Source: UTCFX2 sp963788145
Lineage (GTDB): Bacteria; Chloroflexota; Anaerolineae; Anaerolineales; UBA4823
Direction: 5' to 3'
Length of the DNA stretch: 64,000 bases
NCBI GenBank assembly: GCA_963788145.1
Contig: CAWBFQ010000002.1
Span: 62,001-126,000, forward strand
The notes below the pieces were generated by a model. It did not search any database. It was given only the letters and a program-made list of their open reading frames with translations, and was not told where the DNA came from. Within the stretch, counting starts at the first letter, position 1, and every line of letters starts with the position of its first letter. A program made the translations under genes and the position numbers. Of this stretch, positions 45,370 through 54,358 are shown in pieces.

Positions 45370-46017
45370 ATGGATACTGTGCGTCAAAGCATATTTGAGT
45401 ACATCCTGGCCCATCGCGCCGTAACCGTTGCTGATATTAGCATAACATTCCGCATGACGCCAGCTAACGCGCGGCGACACCTGGCAATATTATTGAAGCA
45501 AAAGCTGGTCCAGGTGATTGATCTGCGCTCAACATCTCCTAAAGGTCGGCCAGCGCGCGTCTTCTCTCCATCCGAGCAAACCTCCGGCAACAACCTGGGA
45601 TGTTTATCTTCCGCATTACTGGATCTGATGGAATCGCCAACCCTATCTCAACCCGATGGGGATCTCTTGGGGCGTCTGGCAGAGAGAATGGCAAAAATAA
45701 TGACGGCTGCACCAGAACTTCCCGTTTCAAGCAGTTATGCTCCAAAAAACCTTACCCACCGGCTGAACCAGTTGAATCATCTCCTCAATTATTTCCACTA
45801 TCAATCTCGTTGGGAAGCCCACGCCGATGGTCCACGCATCATCCTTACCCATTGTCCGTACCTGGATGTCCTGACCAAACACCCCGAGCTTTGCCTACTG
45901 GATGCCAACTTGATAAAGATTTTATTAGAAAGACCGGCGGAACAGCTATCTCAATTATCTCGAGATGCCTCTGGTTTGCCGCATTGTGTATTCCGAATAA
46001 GCCCAGAGCGGGTATAA
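45370..46017 (+). CDS. SufR-like helix-turn-helix transcriptional regulator
   Basis: A 215-residue protein with an N-terminal winged helix (YILAHRAVTVADISITFRMT and NARRHLAILLKQKLVQ) and a C-terminal sensor part. The end of the sensor (HCPYLDVLTKHPELC ... PHCVFRI) resembles SufR-type regulators, which bind an Fe-S cluster and repress Fe-S assembly genes. Cysteines at 162 and 175 keep the C-X12-C spacing; another is at 206. Its gene is divergent from iscX-nuo-mrp with closely spaced promoters, which fits control of that operon. The Fe-S sensing is inferred from motif and position. Confidence 0.75.
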   Translation: MDTVRQSIFEYILAHRAVTVADISITFRMTPANARRHLAILLKQKLVQVIDLRSTSPKGRPARVFSPSEQTSGNNLGCLSSALLDLMESPTLSQPDGDLLGRLAERMAKIMTAAPELPVSSSYAPKNLTHRLNQLNHLLNYFHYQSRWEAHADGPRIILTHCPYLDVLTKHPELCLLDANLIKILLERPAEQLSQLSRDASGLPHCVFRISPERV

Positions 46018-46112
46018 TCATCCATAATCGCTTAAAGGCGTAACCCATCTAATTCATTGTCCCTCATACCTTCAGATTTGCGTCCAAATCACGCAGATGG
46101 GAGACCCAACCC

Positions 46113-47202
46113 ATGAAATCGCTGCTACCCACCACTCGTTTTTCACCCATAACAACTTTTTTTATTTACATTTTGATCATTTTTCTTCTGCTCACCAGTG
46201 GCTCCTGCAATTTCATCGCTCCGGACGAAGAAAAAAACATTGACACATCGGTGAACGAAACCCTGGTCGCACTCAGTGTGGAGCAAACCCTGGCAGCCCA
46301 GAATAATAATCAGGCAGGCGCAACCATAGCAGCCCAACAGGCCACCATCCAAGCCCAATCAGCGCAAACAACTGCCCAGGCTCAACAACCTCCCCCTGCC
46401 CAGGTGACGATACCGGCTCCTCAAGAAACACAGCCGGTCGTCATCAATACACAGCCTGCGCCGCCGTCCAATCCACCAGCCGGAAATTTCAATGAGCAAA
46501 TGAAAAATGCTCAAATTCTTCTCTTTGAAGATGTCATTTCGGATCCATCCAAATCTCGTTACGTTAAACAAACCCTGGATAGTATGGGGTTGCGCTACAA
46601 AGATGATGGGAATGCTATTGGCTGGTTAAAGAACGATTTACTTTATGGCTCACCCACCGGCCAACCCTGGGATCTGGTTATCCTTGCCATCGAAGAGCGG
46701 GAGCGTATCCGGGGAATATTTCGAATATCTTCTGGATGTTCTAAACGGAGGATCGCCGGTCATCCTTGAAGCCTGGCATCTAGATGCCATCTCACAAGGA
46801 AAAGTTAGCCCGATCCTCACAAAATGCGGCGTACAAGTCTACCCCTATTTCCCAAAATCAATGGATCTGACCGATGTCGTTCTGTATCCATATAGCGCGG
46901 CTTCGTCCAGCCCAATCATGAACGACCCGAACAGAGGTCTGTCTTTTACAAAATCATTATATACCTGGTTGTTTTCTGGGGATTTGGGGTCGCTCATGGC
47001 TCTCACAGGCAAAGGGGATGCCGCCTTCCTTCTGGGTCGTAGCCCCAAAAATGAGGTCAAAGATGGCGCACTGGCCACATGCATGGGCGGTCAACTCATC
47101 CTGCAGACGTTCAGCAGTCACTCTTTCTCATACAACACCCTTTATCCCTTATGGGAGAATTACATTACCAATGCGCTGCGCTGGCGTTTCAGTGGAGGAT
47201 AA
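46113..47202 (+). CDS. unknown lipoprotein-like protein, tandem copy 1, one frameshift
   Basis: The N-terminus is a signal/anchor helix ending in LTSGSC, then a Gln/Ala/Pro-rich low-complexity linker (about residues 60-125), then an alpha/beta domain beginning with NAQILLFEDVISDPSKSRYV. The frame slips within the GGGG run near 46708-46714: the first frame continues RIRGIFRISSG, while homology goes on with GEYFEYLLDVLNGGSPVILE. The end, GGQLILQTFSSHSF and PLWENYITNALRWRF, closely matches the next gene, showing a tandem duplication. The order of elements WDLVIL, GSPVILEAWHLD recalls ThuA/amidotransferase-like sheets, but I do not recognise the family. About 362 residues when joined. Confidence 0.7.
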
Positions 47203-47207
47203 CCGAA

Positions 47208-48317
47208 TTGCATGAATTGTTGATCCAACGAATTCATATAGTCGCTCGTTCTTTCTGGACCTGGATTTTCGTGTTGCTTTTGACTGGAATTGCAGGCTGC
47301 AACTTAGCCCCCATCAGTGATGGTGAAGCGCTTAAGCGAACTGAAATCCGGGCGACAGAATTGGAAGTAAATGTCAAGCAAACCCTTCTTGCCCAACAGC
47401 AAGTCAATCGCGCCCGAGAGCAAACCGCTCAAGCAAATATCCTTTCTACCCAGCAGGCAAACCCTGAACCTCCCAAAATGACCTCGCCGCCAGAGCCAAC
47501 CGAGACGGTCCTGGCCGCTCCACCCGAACAACCTCCCGCACCAATCCTTTCGCCTGCGCCCCCAACGCCTGAGCCCTTCAATGAAGATAATTTTCTGAAG
47601 TGGGCAAAGACGGCTAAGATATTGCTGTATGAGGATATGACTGCCCGCTTAGATACCATTCGATATATAAAAACAACTCTGGATCAAATGGGGCTGGCAT
47701 CTAAAAACGATGGGAGCGCCTACGGGTGGTTGTTAAAAGACCTGGAGAATGGTCCAGAAGAAGGCGGTCAATGGGATTTGATCATCATTGCGGCTGAAGA
47801 TAAAAACGGCATAAAGGCCAATTTCTTTGAAAGCACGATCCAGGCCATCGACCAGGGTACTTCGGTAATTCTGGAAGTCTATTACCTCGATGGAACCTAT
47901 CAAAGTTCAGCCAGTGAACTCTTGAAACGATGCGGGGTAGAATTCGAGAATAATTGGATCCGCATTCCACCATCCCGGGCAGCAATGTTCCCGCTCAGCC
48001 CCGATAACCCGATCTTGCAGAAACCGAACAGCGGGCTAGGTTTTTCGGCCACGACCGAATTTTGGTGGGATCCAAACGGCATCATTGACTATGATATCGG
48101 TGACCTAATGAAACTTGCCCCTGACAGCAAAGCTACTATTCTTATCGGTACTACCGCAGACAGTCCATCTTTTCACGGCACATCTACTGTCTGCCTGGAT
48201 GGCAAGCTGATTTTGCAAACCTTTTCATCCCATATTCTGACCTTTGATACCATGACTCCTTTATGGGAAAATTACATTTATAATGCGCTCCGAACTCGAT
48301 ATATTAACTTAAACTGA
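47208..48317 (+). CDS. unknown lipoprotein, tandem copy 2
   Basis: A paralogue of the preceding gene. Signal peptide with lipobox ending LTGIAGC, a Gln/Glu-rich helix-like stretch then Pro-rich linker (about residues 45-125), and an alpha/beta domain KTAKILLYEDMTARLDTIRY ... GGQWDLIIIAAEDKNGI ... GTSVILEVYYLDG ... GKLILQTFSSHIL ... PLWENYIYNALRTRY. Start TTG at 47208 with GGAGG nine bases upstream, five bases after the first copy; about 369 residues. Upstream in-frame ATG codons lie within copy 1. Both copies keep a KCGV/RCGVEF cysteine. Likely surface-attached; function unknown. Confidence 0.72.
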   Translation: MHELLIQRIHIVARSFWTWIFVLLLTGIAGCNLAPISDGEALKRTEIRATELEVNVKQTLLAQQQVNRAREQTAQANILSTQQANPEPPKMTSPPEPTETVLAAPPEQPPAPILSPAPPTPEPFNEDNFLKWAKTAKILLYEDMTARLDTIRYIKTTLDQMGLASKNDGSAYGWLLKDLENGPEEGGQWDLIIIAAEDKNGIKANFFESTIQAIDQGTSVILEVYYLDGTYQSSASELLKRCGVEFENNWIRIPPSRAAMFPLSPDNPILQKPNSGLGFSATTEFWWDPNGIIDYDIGDLMKLAPDSKATILIGTTADSPSFHGTSTVCLDGKLILQTFSSHILTFDTMTPLWENYIYNALRTRYINLN

Positions 48318-48351
48318 GATTTTCATCCATAACATCCCTGAGCTACTCATA

Positions 48352-48834
48352 ATGACTATCGGTCGCTTCTTAGGCGGGATTGCCGCCTTAATTTGGAATT
48401 CGGACACAAATCAATATCTTCTCCTTCTCCGGGCAGCTCAAAGAGATTTTCATGCCGGTTATTGGGAATGCGTTACCGGCAGGGTAGATCAAGGCGAAAG
48501 TTATGCGCATGCTCTTGAGCGCGAAGTCATGGAAGAGATCGGATTGAAAGTGCAGATCGAATTCCTGATTGCAACCACTCATATGTACCGCGGCGCACCC
48601 ACCCCAGAAAACGAGTTGTTAGGCGTCATCTATGGCTGCACAATAACCGGGGACTCCCAGGCGCATCTCAGCCCCGAACATTCCGAAATGCGCTGGGCGA
48701 CATGGGAACAGATCCAGGAATTACTGCCAGAACAACACTGGCTATATTCGGTTATTCATCGAGCCGAATGCTTGAAAGCACAGTTGCCGCAGTCACTGCG
48801 TGACTTGTTCCGCCGTGAAGGGTTTGAAATGTAA
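48352..48834 (+). CDS. Nudix hydrolase
   Basis: A pyrophosphohydrolase of 160 residues with a complete Nudix box, GRVDQGESYAHALEREVMEE then IGL (residues 43-65), in the usual alpha/beta/alpha fold. Substrates of such proteins range from oxidised nucleotides to sugar nucleotides, and the box gives no clue. It starts 34 bases after the second lipoprotein and may be in the same transcript. No strong ribosome binding site. Confidence 0.88.
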   Translation: MTIGRFLGGIAALIWNSDTNQYLLLLRAAQRDFHAGYWECVTGRVDQGESYAHALEREVMEEIGLKVQIEFLIATTHMYRGAPTPENELLGVIYGCTITGDSQAHLSPEHSEMRWATWEQIQELLPEQHWLYSVIHRAECLKAQLPQSLRDLFRREGFEM

Positions 48835-48877
48835 AGAGTCGCAGGGCAATCTGGCTTTAGAATGATCCGAGGATACA

Positions 48878-49321
48878 ATGTCACTCAAGAAAGATAAGAA
48901 GAACGCCTTTTTTTTAAGCGCGCTCGCGGTCCTTTCTTACTCGATCACAGGCGCTGTTCTGAATATCTGGCTGCCATATCTGTTGAGCGGCGACATTCAT
49001 ACGGTGGTCGCACATCCAGAGAATTTGAGCCAACCCGCCAATATGCTCGGGTTGATCCTGTTGATTCTGTTGGGTTTGCTATCCTTGACTGCCATCGGTG
49101 CATATTGGCTCTATCATTTCTTTTCAGAAAAATACTTCGAGCATGGCAGCCCAGCCCGCTGGGCCTTATTCGGCTTCCTATTTGCCCTAATCATAAAAAC
49201 CCCCGATTGGGTCTTCCCCCAAAGGTGGTGGGTTTTACAGATAGCATTAAAGTCTCTTGGCTTGCTCGTAGCCTTCTTTTTGGCGCGTTGGATCGTTCCG
49301 TTACGCCGAGGCATCGAATGA
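48878..49321 (+). CDS. hypothetical four-helix membrane protein
   Basis: A 147-residue protein with a basic N-terminus (MSLKKDKKN) and four predicted membrane helices (about residues 10-35, 52-80, 95-110 and 119-140). I recognise no family. Start ATG 48878 with GAGGATA upstream. It follows the Nudix gene by 43 bases and converges on ccmD. Confidence 0.6.
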   Translation: MSLKKDKKNAFFLSALAVLSYSITGAVLNIWLPYLLSGDIHTVVAHPENLSQPANMLGLILLILLGLLSLTAIGAYWLYHFFSEKYFEHGSPARWALFGFLFALIIKTPDWVFPQRWWVLQIALKSLGLLVAFFLARWIVPLRRGIE

Positions 49322-49372
49322 GATAACACTATCTACATGATATCGCAACAATTGTAATAAATTAATGAAGGT

Positions 49373-49546
49373 CTATCCCTGATGAGTGCGATCAATCTCT
49401 TCCAGGGTTTCAAGGTCTAGGCTTAAATTGCGTGTTCTTAAGATCAAACTGATCAAATAGAGCGCCATCACCCCAAAAATCACGCCGTATCCAGCGAGCA
49501 TATAACCGGTTGTTTGGGCAGGTCCTTCCTGCAACAAGTACAGCAT
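49373..49546 (-). CDS. ccmD: CcmD-like small membrane protein
   Basis: A 57-residue protein with one membrane helix (YGVIFGVMALYLISLILR) followed by a charged helix with LDLETLEEIDRTH. Position directly after ccmC, size and topology match CcmD, which stabilises CcmABCE and helps release haem-loaded CcmE. Strong binding site (GGAGGGA) seven bases before the ATG. Last gene of the ccm operon. Sequence similarity in this family is low, so the call rests mainly on context. Confidence 0.8.
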   Translation of the reverse strand: MLYLLQEGPAQTTGYMLAGYGVIFGVMALYLISLILRTRNLSLDLETLEEIDRTHQG

Positions 49547-49563
49547 TTCAAATCCCTCCGAAG

Positions 49564-50262
49564 TTAAACGTTTAGTTTAAGCTTCAATTGCTCAACCTTT
49601 TCCTGTAAACTGCCCAATCGAATCCGATGCCAGAGCAGGTCAGCAAAGATGATCGAGAAAGTCAACAGACTAAATAAAAATGTTTGCAGCATCAAGGGCG
49701 TCATATCAAAAGCGCCTTCACTTCCAGGCTGGTTGGCGCCGACTACCACCGGATGAATAGTTCGAAACAGCCGGGCAGAGAAAAAGGTCAGCGGTACGCT
49801 AATAAATCCGACTATTGCATAGATCGCCCCAAATCGAGCTCTTCGATCTGGGTCTTCTATCCCAGACCGCAACATCAAATAGGCTGCATAGATTAACATC
49901 ATGATCGTGGCTGTCGTGAGCCGTGGGTCCCAGGTCCACCACGTATTCCAAATCGGCCGGGCCCAGATTGAGCCCGTAACCACGTTAATAAACGCGAAAG
50001 TCATCCCGATCTCGACCGAAGCCAAGCTGGCAATATCCCATTTTCGGTTTCCAGTGCGCAGAAATGCGATGCCGGAGATCGCAGCAACCAGGAAGCTCAA
50101 CATTCCCACCCAACCAGCAGCAACGTGGAAATAAAAAACTTTCTGCACCTGACCCATAATCGCCTCTTCTGGGGCATACAGGAAGACCAGCCCCGTCGCA
50201 GCGATGAGAAAGATGACTGTAACAGTGTCCAGGATCGAAAGCAGGCGTGGTTTTGTATCCAT
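49564..50262 (-). CDS. ccmC: haem exporter/handling protein CcmC
   Basis: A membrane haem-handling protein that loads haem onto CcmE. It has 232 residues, six membrane helices, the tryptophan-rich periplasmic motif WNTWWTWDPRLTTA and flanking histidines (FYFHVAAGW and RTIHPVV). Start ATG 50262 with AAAGGAG; an in-frame reading to 50286 has no binding site. It lies 17 bases ahead of ccmD and 52 after ccmB. Confidence 0.93.
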   Translation of the reverse strand: MDTKPRLLSILDTVTVIFLIAATGLVFLYAPEEAIMGQVQKVFYFHVAAGWVGMLSFLVAAISGIAFLRTGNRKWDIASLASVEIGMTFAFINVVTGSIWARPIWNTWWTWDPRLTTATIMMLIYAAYLMLRSGIEDPDRRARFGAIYAIVGFISVPLTFFSARLFRTIHPVVVGANQPGSEGAFDMTPLMLQTFLFSLLTFSIIFADLLWHRIRLGSLQEKVEQLKLKLNV

Positions 50263-50314
50263 TAATTTACTCCTTTCAAAATGCAATACTCACAGGATCA
50301 TCCTGTTATGACAA

Positions 50315-51046
50315 CTATTCATCAACCACGTAATCAAAAACCATGAATGCCACCGCTGTGAAAATCAGATCATACACGATCAATAAGTTAAGCCAAGGCC
50401 ATATCTCCGTCATATCCAGACCTTGTAAAAACCCGCTGCTCGCCTTGACCGAAGCAATAAAAACCGGGATCACAACCGGAAAGAGCAGGATTGGCAACAG
50501 CACATCGCGCGTCCGGGTTTGCACTGCCATGCTTGAAAGCAGCGTGCCAACTGCAACATAACCAATTGAGCCCAATAAGATGATTACCAGCAACCCCGGG
50601 TTGAACAGGTTTAAATTATATAACACACTATATACCGGCAAAACGATCACTTCGACAATCAACATAAAGAAAAGGTTGCTTAATGCCTTCCCAAAATAGA
50701 TCGCGCTGCGATCCACCGGCGCCAGTAGTAAACCATCCAAACAACCCCGATCTTTTTCCATCGCCATTGAGCGGTTCAATCCTAATGTACCAGCGAATGC
50801 AAAGGTAGCCCATAAAACACCCGCGGTGACATTTGAACGAGTGCTCGCATCCAACTCAAGAGCGAAGTTAAAGATCAAGATCACGAGCAAGGCGAAAACC
50901 AGCATCGCTGAAAGAAGCTCACGGCTGCGCAATTCTGCCGCCAGGTCTTTCCAGACAATCGCCCAAAGCGCACGAAAATACCCCAGCGACCAGTTACGTC
51001 GGCGAGGCTCTATACCCTCTCTCAAATTTTGAGCTTCGCTATTCAT
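50315..51046 (-). CDS. ccmB: haem ABC transporter permease CcmB
   Basis: The membrane subunit of the CcmAB ATPase that drives haem release from CcmE. It has 243 residues and six helices, with IVWKDLAAELRSRELLSAML and FAGTLGLNRSMAMEKDRGCL, typical of CcmB. It starts within the ccmA stop (four-base overlap), so the two are translationally coupled. Confidence 0.92.
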   Translation of the reverse strand: MNSEAQNLREGIEPRRRNWSLGYFRALWAIVWKDLAAELRSRELLSAMLVFALLVILIFNFALELDASTRSNVTAGVLWATFAFAGTLGLNRSMAMEKDRGCLDGLLLAPVDRSAIYFGKALSNLFFMLIVEVIVLPVYSVLYNLNLFNPGLLVIILLGSIGYVAVGTLLSSMAVQTRTRDVLLPILLFPVVIPVFIASVKASSGFLQGLDMTEIWPWLNLLIVYDLIFTAVAFMVFDYVVDE

Positions 51047-51798
51047 GCCTCTCGGGCCTCGCTCGTCACCTGAATTCCAGCCGGACGCGAGCCGCCGTTT
51101 GACTCTGTGATCGCCTGGCGATAATAACCCATAAGCTTTTCTGGAGGCATCTCAGTTCGTTTGACAGATGCAACAATCCGGCCACGTGAAAGCACATCAA
51201 AACGAGACGCAAGGTCGGCGGCCCTCGCCAAATCGTGAGATGTCATTACAACCGTCCGTCCACGCGCCGCCACTTCACGCAATACGTTATCCAGCATCAG
51301 GCTAGCATCCTGGTCTAAACCGGTGTGGGGTTCGTCGAAAAGCATGACTTCTGGATCATGTAATACAGCTCGACCAATCGCCAGTCGTTGCTGCATACCG
51401 CGCGAAAAAGTCCGCACCAGATCGTGCCGCCGAGCCGTTAGCCCCACCAGTTCCAGGACTTCCGCCACACGTTTATCGAACCCAGTGACGCCATACATCT
51501 TGGAATAAAACCGCAAGTTTTCTTCCGCGGTCAAATCTCCATATAGCAACGGCTGATGGGATACTACACCCAGAATATGTCTCACTGCAGCCGCCTGACC
51601 CGGCAATCGAAAACCGGCGATCCGAACATCCCCCATTGCAGGTCTGGATAGAGAGGCCAATATTCGCAGAAATGTCGTCTTCCCGGCCCCATTCGGGCCT
51701 AGCAACGCTACAAACTCTCCACCATCCACTTGAAAATTCAGGTCTCTTAGAACCGTTTTCAAGCCAAATCGCTTAACAAGTCGATGGACTTCGATCAT
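51043..51798 (-). CDS. ccmA: haem ABC transporter ATP-binding protein CcmA
   Basis: The ATPase of the Ccm system. Walker A is GPNGAGKTTFLRIL near residue 34, the signature is FSRGMQQRLAIGRA, Walker B is VMLFDEPHTGLD, and the H-loop is TSHD. The signature SRGMQQR, in place of the classical SGGQ, is typical of this subfamily. Length 251, with a longer C-terminus than E. coli CcmA. Four-base overlap with both the upstream cytochrome gene and ccmB. Confidence 0.93.
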   Translation of the reverse strand: MIEVHRLVKRFGLKTVLRDLNFQVDGGEFVALLGPNGAGKTTFLRILASLSRPAMGDVRIAGFRLPGQAAAVRHILGVVSHQPLLYGDLTAEENLRFYSKMYGVTGFDKRVAEVLELVGLTARRHDLVRTFSRGMQQRLAIGRAVLHDPEVMLFDEPHTGLDQDASLMLDNVLREVAARGRTVVMTSHDLARAADLASRFDVLSRGRIVASVKRTEMPPEKLMGYYRQAITESNGGSRPAGIQVTSEAREA

Positions 51799-53780
51799 GT
51801 CATCAATTTCTTCAAACGGGCTTTCAACTCACCCCGCCTCTGCAAATACGCTTCCTCAGGCAACTGACCTTCCTGAAAGAGGTCGTCCAGAGCGAGAATG
51901 GCGTCCATAACCGATTCGGCGCTTTCGTTCTCAGCGATGACTTCATCGCTGGCGTCATTTTCTGGTTCTTCCCCAGGATTGTTGCGCCGGTAGAGCCATA
52001 CACCTGCCAGGATCAAGACAATCCCTAAGGCGCCTAACCCAACAATCAGGTTTGAATTTGAGGTCACAGATACCGCTGGTCCGGCGCCGGTGGGCCGCCC
52101 TGTGACAGTCAATGACAGCTCGCTTCCTTTTGGCAGGCTTTTTCCGCTATACATGTGATATTGAGTGCCTTGCACATCCCGACTACCGGCATCCTCGATC
52201 CCTTCCCCTTTGACTTTAATGCTTTCCTCTGGTACTAAGATCACCACAGCCTTTGTTTCCATCGACATTGGACGCGAAAGCTCCAATTTCTTGTCATACG
52301 GCATTTGATATGCCACGAGCACCTGATATTCGCCTGCACCAGGACGAACAGGAACGGTATCCCCAAATCCATTCTCGGTTTTTAAATAACGGCCGCCAAG
52401 CTCTCCATCTTCAAATTCAATATTGCTGGCCTGGGCAGGTAAAGAAAACGTTAGCACCGGTTGACCTACCACCCTCGCCCGCACCGTTAGTTTGGTCGGG
52501 TTAGAAATCACGTATAGCTCAATCACCCGCACGGTTTTTTCATCTATAAATTCGAAAAAGAAATGCAGTCTGTCAACCGTCAATACAGAAGCATCATCCG
52601 TGGTATCGTACACCTGAATTGGGAGTTCGATTTTATTATTCGCAGCATCGCCTGTGACAAACTCCGAACTATAAACCGCGCCATCATAATTAACCGTTGA
52701 TAAAAAACTGCGCCCAGGCTCTAATTCAATCCCATCGAAAGCATAAGTCCCATCTGCCAGGATGTTTGTAGTGGCAGTATATACCAACTCCATTTGGTCA
52801 AATGCATGGAGCATCACCTCGGAACCTTCCGGAATTGCACCACCCGAAGCATTCATGATGATCCCGGTTACCAAACCGTTGGATGACGCTGCTTGAGATG
52901 GCTCAGTTGCACTCACCGGGCTGATTTGGGCAATAACTGGTTCTTGGTCAGGATCTGGCGTCTTCTGATTCTCCGTTGCCAGTGCAACCGCGAAACTCAA
53001 CGAGCGAATATACCCGCTCATATCCCAACGCTCTTCTTCAGATAATTTATCGGCAAATGCCGCCATATTCGGCGAAATTCCCTCACTTATCGCAGCAAAA
53101 AAGTCGGCTTCCGAACGGCTAGCCATATACTCCTGACGAGTAAAATCCGGCATCTTCAGGTTATCCGCCAGAGGGCCATCCCCTTCCCCACGATCCCCGT
53201 GGCATTGGGCGCAGTTTTCAGCATAGATTGCCTGGCTATTGGCATTGCTTTGATCCGTGTTTGAAAGACGATAAGTATAGGCAATGACATCCCATCTCTG
53301 TCGGTCTGTCAGACTGGCAAAGGGGGGCATAAATCGCTCCAGGTTTCCCTGGGTTACTATTTTGAACCATTGACCGGGTGTGGAATTGCGGGCAATTTCC
53401 GGCGAGCCAATCGCGGTCACCGGATTTGGCAAATCTTTGGCCTTGACCCCATTTCCTAAACCTGACGTACCATGACAAGGAGCGCATTTTTCAGCATAGA
53501 TTGATGCGCCGGCGGAAGGATCTGGCGGAATCAATGGATATAATGGCCCGGTCGTACTTTCCGCCGGGGCAACCACAACCGGCTCTTGCTGGTAACCAGC
53601 AGGAGGGGTAACATCTGCTGCCAGGGTGAAATTGCAGCTAGAAAGAAATAACGATAGCACAATTGCAAGACTATAGTTCCGCAGCAGGGACCAATTTGAT
53701 TTACCCTCCCCAGGCTTATAACGCGAGCAGATATCATCCATACCGCTATGAATTAGATTGAAATATCGCTCTATATTCAT
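51795..53780 (-). CDS. diheme cytochrome c lipoprotein with beta domains, TM anchor and coiled tail
   Basis: Domain order over 661 residues: a lipoprotein-like signal ending LSSC (Cys49), cytochrome c domain 1 with CAPCHG (99-103) and MPPF, domain 2 with CAQCHG (190-194), a carboxypeptidase-regulatory-like beta domain (GLVTGIIMNASGGAIPEGS), a second beta domain, a C-terminal membrane helix (LIVGLGALGIVLILAGVWLY), and a short charged helix. It sits within the ccm operon between ccmI and ccmA, overlapping both by four bases, so it is likely a main client or an assembly factor. The beta part also resembles the protein at 63122-64000. Electron partner unknown. Confidence 0.83.
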   Translation of the reverse strand: MNIERYFNLIHSGMDDICSRYKPGEGKSNWSLLRNYSLAIVLSLFLSSCNFTLAADVTPPAGYQQEPVVVAPAESTTGPLYPLIPPDPSAGASIYAEKCAPCHGTSGLGNGVKAKDLPNPVTAIGSPEIARNSTPGQWFKIVTQGNLERFMPPFASLTDRQRWDVIAYTYRLSNTDQSNANSQAIYAENCAQCHGDRGEGDGPLADNLKMPDFTRQEYMASRSEADFFAAISEGISPNMAAFADKLSEEERWDMSGYIRSLSFAVALATENQKTPDPDQEPVIAQISPVSATEPSQAASSNGLVTGIIMNASGGAIPEGSEVMLHAFDQMELVYTATTNILADGTYAFDGIELEPGRSFLSTVNYDGAVYSSEFVTGDAANNKIELPIQVYDTTDDASVLTVDRLHFFFEFIDEKTVRVIELYVISNPTKLTVRARVVGQPVLTFSLPAQASNIEFEDGELGGRYLKTENGFGDTVPVRPGAGEYQVLVAYQMPYDKKLELSRPMSMETKAVVILVPEESIKVKGEGIEDAGSRDVQGTQYHMYSGKSLPKGSELSLTVTGRPTGAGPAVSVTSNSNLIVGLGALGIVLILAGVWLYRRNNPGEEPENDASDEVIAENESAESVMDAILALDDLFQEGQLPEEAYLQRRGELKARLKKLMT

Positions 53781-54350
53781 GCCGATTTTGCCCCGCACTT
53801 TGGACAGAACTTATCCGATTTTTGTAGCGGACCGCCGCACTTGGGGCAAAAACCAGCAGATTTTTCCTGTCGGGCACGTTTGCGATTAGACAGCATCATC
53901 TCGAGTTCATCATCCACAGAGGACACAGCTAAACCAGAGACTTCTTCTGGAAACGGATTGTCCATCACCACTCGTCTGAGATTGTTCATGAGTAACGGAC
54001 TGCACCCGCCGGGCTTCGATAACGGCTTCCAGTTCATCTTCAAGAGAGTGATCGACTTCGCCGGGTTCTATCAAATCCAGCCGGCGTAAGGTATCCGCCC
54101 CTCTTTGCATCAATAACGCCCTTTGATAAGGATATTGATCCTCTGGGATCTTACCAAGCAAATGATCAAACTCTAATTCCTTCAACGCATTGACCAGACG
54201 GTCGCGCTCAGCCAACAAAGCCGAAATCTCATGCTCGTTTGGATCTAAGACGATAGATTCCTGTGGTTTTTTTTCCAGGAGAGGTCTACCAATATAAAAG
54301 CTCACCAATAACAAGAGTGCCAGAATCAGAAAAATCGATCCTATGTCCAT
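53777..54350 (-). CDS. CcmI-like membrane protein with C-terminal zinc ribbon, one frameshift
   Basis: The N-terminus is a membrane helix (IFLILALLLLVSFYIG) followed by a helical region (AERDRLVNALKELEFDHLLG, then YQRALLMQRGADTLRRLD), as in CcmI-like proteins of this lineage. The C-terminus is a zinc ribbon (CPKCGGPLQKSDKFCPKCG). The two parts lie in different frames that overlap at 53910-54043. Homology leaves the first frame after DELEAVIEARR and is found in the second by AVSSVDDELEMMLSNRK, so one shift between about 53930 and 54010 joins them (about 190 residues). Two overlapping genes is the alternative. In other systems CcmI chaperones apocytochrome c. Confidence 0.65.
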
Positions 54351-54358
54351 TTGTCTTT

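Noticed and set aside
53777..54043. Separate small zinc-ribbon gene starting at 54043
   Set aside because: Its N-terminal part is a frame shadow of the CcmI-like gene and only the C-terminal half is plausible, so a single frameshifted gene is preferred.
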